A stretch of 16,145 nt of DNA, taken from positions 1-16,145 of the forward strand of contig JAJFIM010000086.1 in NCBI GenBank assembly GCA_021774995.1. The letters are read 5' to 3'. The position numbers and the translations under genes were made by a program. The stretch is from Alphaproteobacteria bacterium. Its GTDB lineage: Bacteria > Pseudomonadota > Alphaproteobacteria > SMXP01. Each line of letters opens with the position of its first letter. The stretch's first letter is position 1. Below the pieces are notes generated by a model. That model was not told the DNA's origin, ran no database searches, and saw only the letters and a list, made by a program, of their open reading frames with translations. This document shows positions 13,243 through 16,145 of this stretch, piece after piece.

Positions 13243-15069
13243 TTACGCAAAATCAAGTGAAGGCGCTTCCTGCGCTTCGCGTTTTTGGGCCTCCCAAAGC
13301 CGCTTATACAATCCATCTTTCTCCAGAAGCTGAATATGCGTGCCCTGCTCAGCGAGGACGCCGTTATCCAGTACGAGAATTTTATCGGCGTCGGTGATGG
13401 TCGACAGGCGGTGGGCGATCACGATGGTGGCGCGCCCGCGCGACACTTCCTTCATGGCGGTGAGGATGCTTTTTTCCGTGACCATATCAAGAGAGCTGGT
13501 CGCCTCGTCAAAGACCATGACTTTAGGTTGTTTGAGAATGGCGCGGGCGATGCCCACGCGTTGTTTTTCGCCGCCGGATAATTTCAGTCCCCTCTCGCCG
13601 ACGGAAGTGTCCAATCCTTTGGGAAGCTTGTTAACAAATTCGGTCAGGTGAGCCTGATCAATGGCGTCCAGTATTTCTGGCCGGCTGGCGTCCAGCCGCC
13701 CATAAGCGATGTTATAAAATATGGTGTCGTTGAAGAGCACCGTATCTTGCGGCACGACGGCAATGGCGCGGCGCAGCGCGTGTTGGGTCAGCGTGCGTAT
13801 GTCCTGATCATCGATGCGGATTTGACCGTCCGTGACGTCAAAGAACCGAAACAAGAGCCGCACAATCGTGGATTTTCCAGATCCCGTTGAGCCGACAATG
13901 GCCACCCGTTCGCCCGGCTTCACGGTGAAACTAACGTCATTTAAAATGGTGCGCTCTTTGTCATATGTGAACTTTACATGATCAAAGGTTACCTGGCCTT
14001 TGGGCTGATCGAGGGGTTTTGCATCCGGATTGTCCATCACATCCGGGGTTTTGCCAAGCAGGCTGAATACCTGCTCCAAATCAATAAGAGACTGTTTGAC
14101 CTCCCTGTACAGCATGCCGAGAAAACTTAAAGGTATGAACAGTTGCAGCATATATGTGTTGACCGCGACGAACCCGCCCAGCGTCATGGCGCCCGCTTTC
14201 ACGTCAAAGGCCGCCATCAACATCACCGCGCTCGCCCCGAGGGTGATGATGACGCCCTGGCCGGTGTTGAGCAAAGCGAGAGAGGATTTTGAGCGCACGG
14301 CCGCGTCTTCATAACTCTGGAGCGAGCGGTCAAGCCGCGCGACCTCACGCCCTTCATTGCCGAAATATTTGACCGTCTCATAATTGATCAAAGCGTCAAT
14401 GAGCTTAGTGTGGGCGTCGCCGTCGGACATGTTCATTTTCCGGCGGAATTTAACCCGCCAATTCGTAACCGACAGTGTGTAAATAACATAAGCGGCAGTG
14501 CTGATAAATGTCACGAGGGCGTAGGTCCAGCCAAACAAAGACCAGAGGATTCCGCACACGAAGAGAAATTCGATCATGGCCGGCATGGTGCGCAGCACGA
14601 CCATTGTCAGCAGCATGTCAATGGCGCGCGCGCCCCGCTCAATCATACGGCTGAGAGCGCCTGTCTGGCGGTCAAGGTGGAATTGCAGACTTTGCGCCTG
14701 CAAATGATCAAACACTTTCACCTGCAATTGCCGTACGGCTCGTTCAATCACGCGCGAGACGACCGCATCCTGAAATTGAGTGAAGGCGACCTGAATAATC
14801 CGCACCCCGCCATAAGCGAGGATCAGGCCGACCGGGACCAGGATCAGCGTGGTGATGTCATTGGACAGCCGGTCCACGGCTTCCTTATAGAGCAGAGGCA
14901 CCGTGACGGTGGCGATTTTAGCGAAAAGCACAAAAGTGAGCGCGATCACCACGCGGGCGCGCAATGCCGTTTGACCTGTAGGCCATAGATAGGGCAGGAG
15001 CTTTGCGATCACGGTAAAATCAGTAGGGCCGCTCGAAGTCTCAATGCTTCGGCTGTGATGGGGAACCAT
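13243..15069 (-). CDS. atm1: Atm1/HMT1-type ABC exporter (fused membrane and ATPase domains)
   Basis: A 608-residue half-transporter that should act as a homodimer in the inner membrane. The class Atm1/HMT1 exports glutathione conjugates, such as metal-glutathione or persulfide species. Six membrane segments occupy about 38-335, with the class-typical INYETVKYFGNE and AAVRSKSSLALLNTGQ. Residues Arg205, Arg209, Asn268, Gln271 and Arg322 correspond in context to glutathione-contacting residues I recall from the Novosphingobium Atm1 structure. The ATPase has Walker A GSTGSGKST (393-401), Q-loop Gln441, signature LSGGEKQ (497-503), Walker B VMVFDE (517-522) with Glu522, and H-loop His553. All are intact. 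ATG at 15069 follows AAAGGA at about ten bases. The gene stands alone; the region upstream to 15186 holds a six-base-arm hairpin but no convincing promoter. Substrate is inferred from the family. Confidence 0.92.
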   Translation of the reverse strand: MVPHHSRSIETSSGPTDFTVIAKLLPYLWPTGQTALRARVVIALTFVLFAKIATVTVPLLYKEAVDRLSNDITTLILVPVGLILAYGGVRIIQVAFTQFQDAVVSRVIERAVRQLQVKVFDHLQAQSLQFHLDRQTGALSRMIERGARAIDMLLTMVVLRTMPAMIEFLFVCGILWSLFGWTYALVTFISTAAYVIYTLSVTNWRVKFRRKMNMSDGDAHTKLIDALINYETVKYFGNEGREVARLDRSLQSYEDAAVRSKSSLALLNTGQGVIITLGASAVMLMAAFDVKAGAMTLGGFVAVNTYMLQLFIPLSFLGMLYREVKQSLIDLEQVFSLLGKTPDVMDNPDAKPLDQPKGQVTFDHVKFTYDKERTILNDVSFTVKPGERVAIVGSTGSGKSTIVRLLFRFFDVTDGQIRIDDQDIRTLTQHALRRAIAVVPQDTVLFNDTIFYNIAYGRLDASRPEILDAIDQAHLTEFVNKLPKGLDTSVGERGLKLSGGEKQRVGIARAILKQPKVMVFDEATSSLDMVTEKSILTAMKEVSRGRATIVIAHRLSTITDADKILVLDNGVLAEQGTHIQLLEKDGLYKRLWEAQKREAQEAPSLDFA

Positions 15070-15139
15070 GGGCTTATCGTTCCTTTGCGGGTGTCGAATT
15101 GATTTTGCTGCAGTATGGCATAGTGCGTTATGGTTTGCC

Positions 15140-15157
15140 GAGAGAGTAACTTCTCTC
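15140..15157. other. Short inverted repeat upstream of the ABC exporter
   Basis: Perfect arms GAGAGA (15140-15145) and TCTCTC (15152-15157) around GTAACT. It lies 71 bases upstream of the exporter ATG and 30 bases after the stop of the acyltransferase remnant. It could be an operator or a weak end-of-transcript hairpin; the low-complexity arms make chance occurrence possible. Confidence 0.3.
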
Positions 15158-15186
15158 CTGAATCGTCTAAATATGGATCTATTTGA

Positions 15187-15628
15187 TCAAGTTGTTCCCA
15201 AAATGGACCGATGCCATTTCATAATTTTCTTTTTTAAATCGAGACTGGGTTTTTCGATCAAGTCCCATGAAAGTTTCGCCAATAAGAGAACGAAAACCAC
15301 GCTTATTAGACCATTTTGATAGGGGTTGTTATTAGGATAAAACATTTCAACAATCTGTTGCACAGGCCAAGCATAAATATAAACTCCATACGACAGGTCG
15401 CCAATATAACGGTCGAGCGGCAAGACAGGTAGTTTGTACACAATAAAAAATACGACATAAGCCAGAGCAAAAGACGTGATAAAATTGAAATAAGGTTTGT
15501 CTTGCCAAAAAAAGTAGAACGCCAGGCAGGCAATTGCCATCAAAGTCGCTGAGGTAATTTATATTTTTCCGCAGCGCCGGATTATTTTGAGAGAAGCCCA
15601 TCAATATTTGCGTATCGCCTAAAAGCAC
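15187..15628 (-). pseudogene. Acyltransferase-3 (OafA/YrhL-like) C-terminal remnant, frameshifted
   Basis: The frame 15187-15543 encodes only the last roughly 115 residues of an integral-membrane acyltransferase of the OafA/YrhL type, which modify sugars of surface polysaccharides and are normally about 350-400 residues. Seen: two to three hydrophobic segments, the conserved GDLSYGVYIYAWPVQQ and near the end SWDLIEKPSLDLKKK. The frame is closed upstream by TAA at 15559-15561. The nearest start codons are TTG/ATG in the middle of a membrane segment with no ribosome binding site. Another frame (to about 15628) continues with PALRKNINYLS, which joins naturally to the remnant by a single-base shift near 15550-15565. 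The N-terminal two thirds, including the catalytic His region, are missing. The segment is visibly AT-rich compared with its neighbours, and lies at the 3' side of a tRNA gene, so acquisition and decay are likely. Confidence 0.7.
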
Positions 15629-15730
15629 CCTGAAATTTTGCGAACATCTTGTCAGTTTTTAAGGGGAAGTAAAGAATTAGTACGCACTTCCGACTCAAAC
15701 CCGCTCTAGTCTGTTGGAGAAGCAGAGAGA

Positions 15731-15805
15731 TGGTGCCGCCGGAAAGAATTGAACTTTCGGCCTCGCCCTTACCAAGGGCGCGCTCTACCACTGAGCTACG
15801 GCGGC
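15731..15805 (-). tRNA. tRNA-Thr (anticodon GGU)
   Basis: The minus strand folds into a complete 75-base cloverleaf. The acceptor stem is GCCGCCG/CGGCGGC. The D-arm is GCTC-AGTGGTA-GAGC. The anticodon stem CGCCC/GGGCG encloses loop TTGGTAA with anticodon GGT, which reads ACC/ACU threonine codons. The T-arm is GAAAG-TTCAATT-CTTTC. The discriminator is A and CCA is encoded. All stems pair perfectly. The T-loop reads TTCAATT, the standard TTCRANY pattern. No hairpin terminator was seen after its 3' end. Confidence 0.95.
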
Positions 15806-16034
15806 GCTGAGTGAAGTACCGCTCTATAGCGCACGCATTCCTTATTGGGAAGAGGGGGCATGAGAGCTTGGCGTCTGGGATCACGAAATCGCCTCAAAGG
15901 GTCCATAGAATGGGCTTGACGATAACGACCCTTGACCAGAGGTGGGCGATCTTTACCATGATCTGAGAAATTCCCCAGCCATGTAGAAGTGTCCGATAGG
16001 GCGTCAGGTTAAACAAAAGAAGCGCGAGCCATAT
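15806..16034. other. Intergenic region between tRNA-Thr and the small basic protein gene
   Basis: These 229 bases separate the leftward tRNA from the rightward gene at the window end. Besides the tRNA promoter candidate, a rightward candidate TTGACC (15932-15937), 16 bases, TACCAT (15954-15959) is present, about 70 bases before the ATG. A TTGACG (15915-15920) lacks a partner -10. I see no hairpin or small gene here. Confidence 0.35.
15823..15851 (-). promoter_or_regulatory. Possible promoter of tRNA-Thr
   Basis: Minus-strand TTCCCA (15846-15851) and TATAGA (15823-15828) are separated by 17 bases and lie just upstream of the tRNA 5' end at 15805. Each box matches four of six consensus bases, so this is a plausible but unproven promoter. 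Confidence 0.35.
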
Positions 16035-16145
16035 ATGACAGTGCGTTCATCCAGTACGAAAGCGCCCCAGCCAACCAAACAAGAGCGATTGGCTGAGGCG
16101 TTGCGGTTAAATTTGCAGCGCCGAAAAAAGCAGAAGCGCGCCCGC
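16035..16145 (+). CDS. Small, highly basic protein, partial (N-terminal 37 residues)
   Basis: ATG at 16035 opens a frame that stays open to the window end (37 codons). After a Ser/Thr/Pro/Lys-rich start, the residues ERLAEALRLNLQRRKKQKRAR form an amphipathic, very basic helix. This resembles small conserved alphaproteobacterial proteins of the form RLAEALRANLRRRKAQ that, as I remember, often precede murA; that link is memory, not visible here. The upstream purine stretch AAAAGAAG (16014-16021) is a weak, somewhat distant ribosome binding site. No function can be assigned. It could be complete within a few codons beyond the edge. Confidence 0.6.
   Translation, partial: MTVRSSSTKAPQPTKQERLAEALRLNLQRRKKQKRAR

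Noticed and set aside
14410..14988. 192-residue plus-strand open frame inside the ABC exporter gene
   Set aside because: Antisense to conserved membrane-domain codons, His/Asp/Arg-rich and without domain features.
1694..15069. Joint arsenic system of ArsM with the Atm1-type exporter
   Set aside because: Thiol-conjugate export could serve arsenic handling, but the genes are about 10 kb apart with unrelated genes between and no shared regulatory sequence.
13243..15730. Duplicate of the tRNA-Thr 3' end as an att site
   Set aside because: I looked for the T-arm/acceptor sequence and found no second copy within the window; an island boundary cannot be placed.
15582..15884. 100-residue open frame on the minus strand across the tRNA
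   Set aside because: It reads through the tRNA-Thr gene; the RRRSSVVERALGKGEAESSI-type sequence is the usual artefact of translating a tRNA.
1..16145. CRISPR array, insertion sequence or prophage
   Set aside because: No regularly spaced repeats, transposase, integrase or phage structural genes are visible on either strand.

Overview
The window looks like chromosomal DNA of an alphaproteobacterium. The DNA is rich in GCGC/GGCGCC words. It carries a CLEQ-type bacterial alpha-2-macroglobulin followed directly by penicillin-binding protein 1C, an Atm1-type ABC exporter, a soluble PAS-PAS chemoreceptor, and an intergenic palindromic repeat of a kind I know from alphaproteobacterial genomes. The taxonomic call is inference from gene content and style; there is no rRNA or marker gene here to settle it.

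Left part (1-3736): the last residues of an OmpR-type response regulator overlap by one base the start of its PhoQ-like sensor histidine kinase. Convergent to this pair are an arsenite S-adenosylmethionine methyltransferase (arsM) and a PiT-type phosphate transporter on the minus strand. A two-hairpin repeat fills the convergent gap at 1542-1629. arsM has its own well-formed promoter (TTGATG, 16 nt, TATAAT) with a small palindrome on the -10. It is the arsenosugar-pathway type of ArsM but lacks the usual C-terminal extension and ends in Cys-Cys.

Middle (3957-11371): a periplasmic anti-protease/peptidoglycan-repair pair, yfhM (1629 aa, intact CLEQ thioester) and pbpC (700 aa, intact transglycosylase and transpeptidase motifs), overlaps by 4 bases (ATGA) and meets the small membrane protein YbaN (DUF454) tail to tail with only 6 bases between stop codons.

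Right part (11406-15069): on the minus strand lie a soluble, BdlA-like PAS-PAS methyl-accepting protein and an Atm1/HMT1-type exporter. The chemoreceptor's upstream region holds two adjacent AT-rich perfect palindromes and a degenerate second copy of the intergenic repeat.

Right edge (15187-16145): an AT-rich, N-terminally missing and frameshifted acyltransferase-3 remnant lies at the 3' side of a tRNA-Thr(GGU) gene, as expected of a decayed tRNA-linked insertion. The window ends inside a small, very basic protein gene on the plus strand.

I see no CRISPR array, intact mobile element, rRNA, toxin-antitoxin pair or obvious new defence system. The least ordinary signals are the short Cys-Cys-ended ArsM coupled to PiT, the paired palindromes upstream of the chemoreceptor, and the tRNA-linked remnant.
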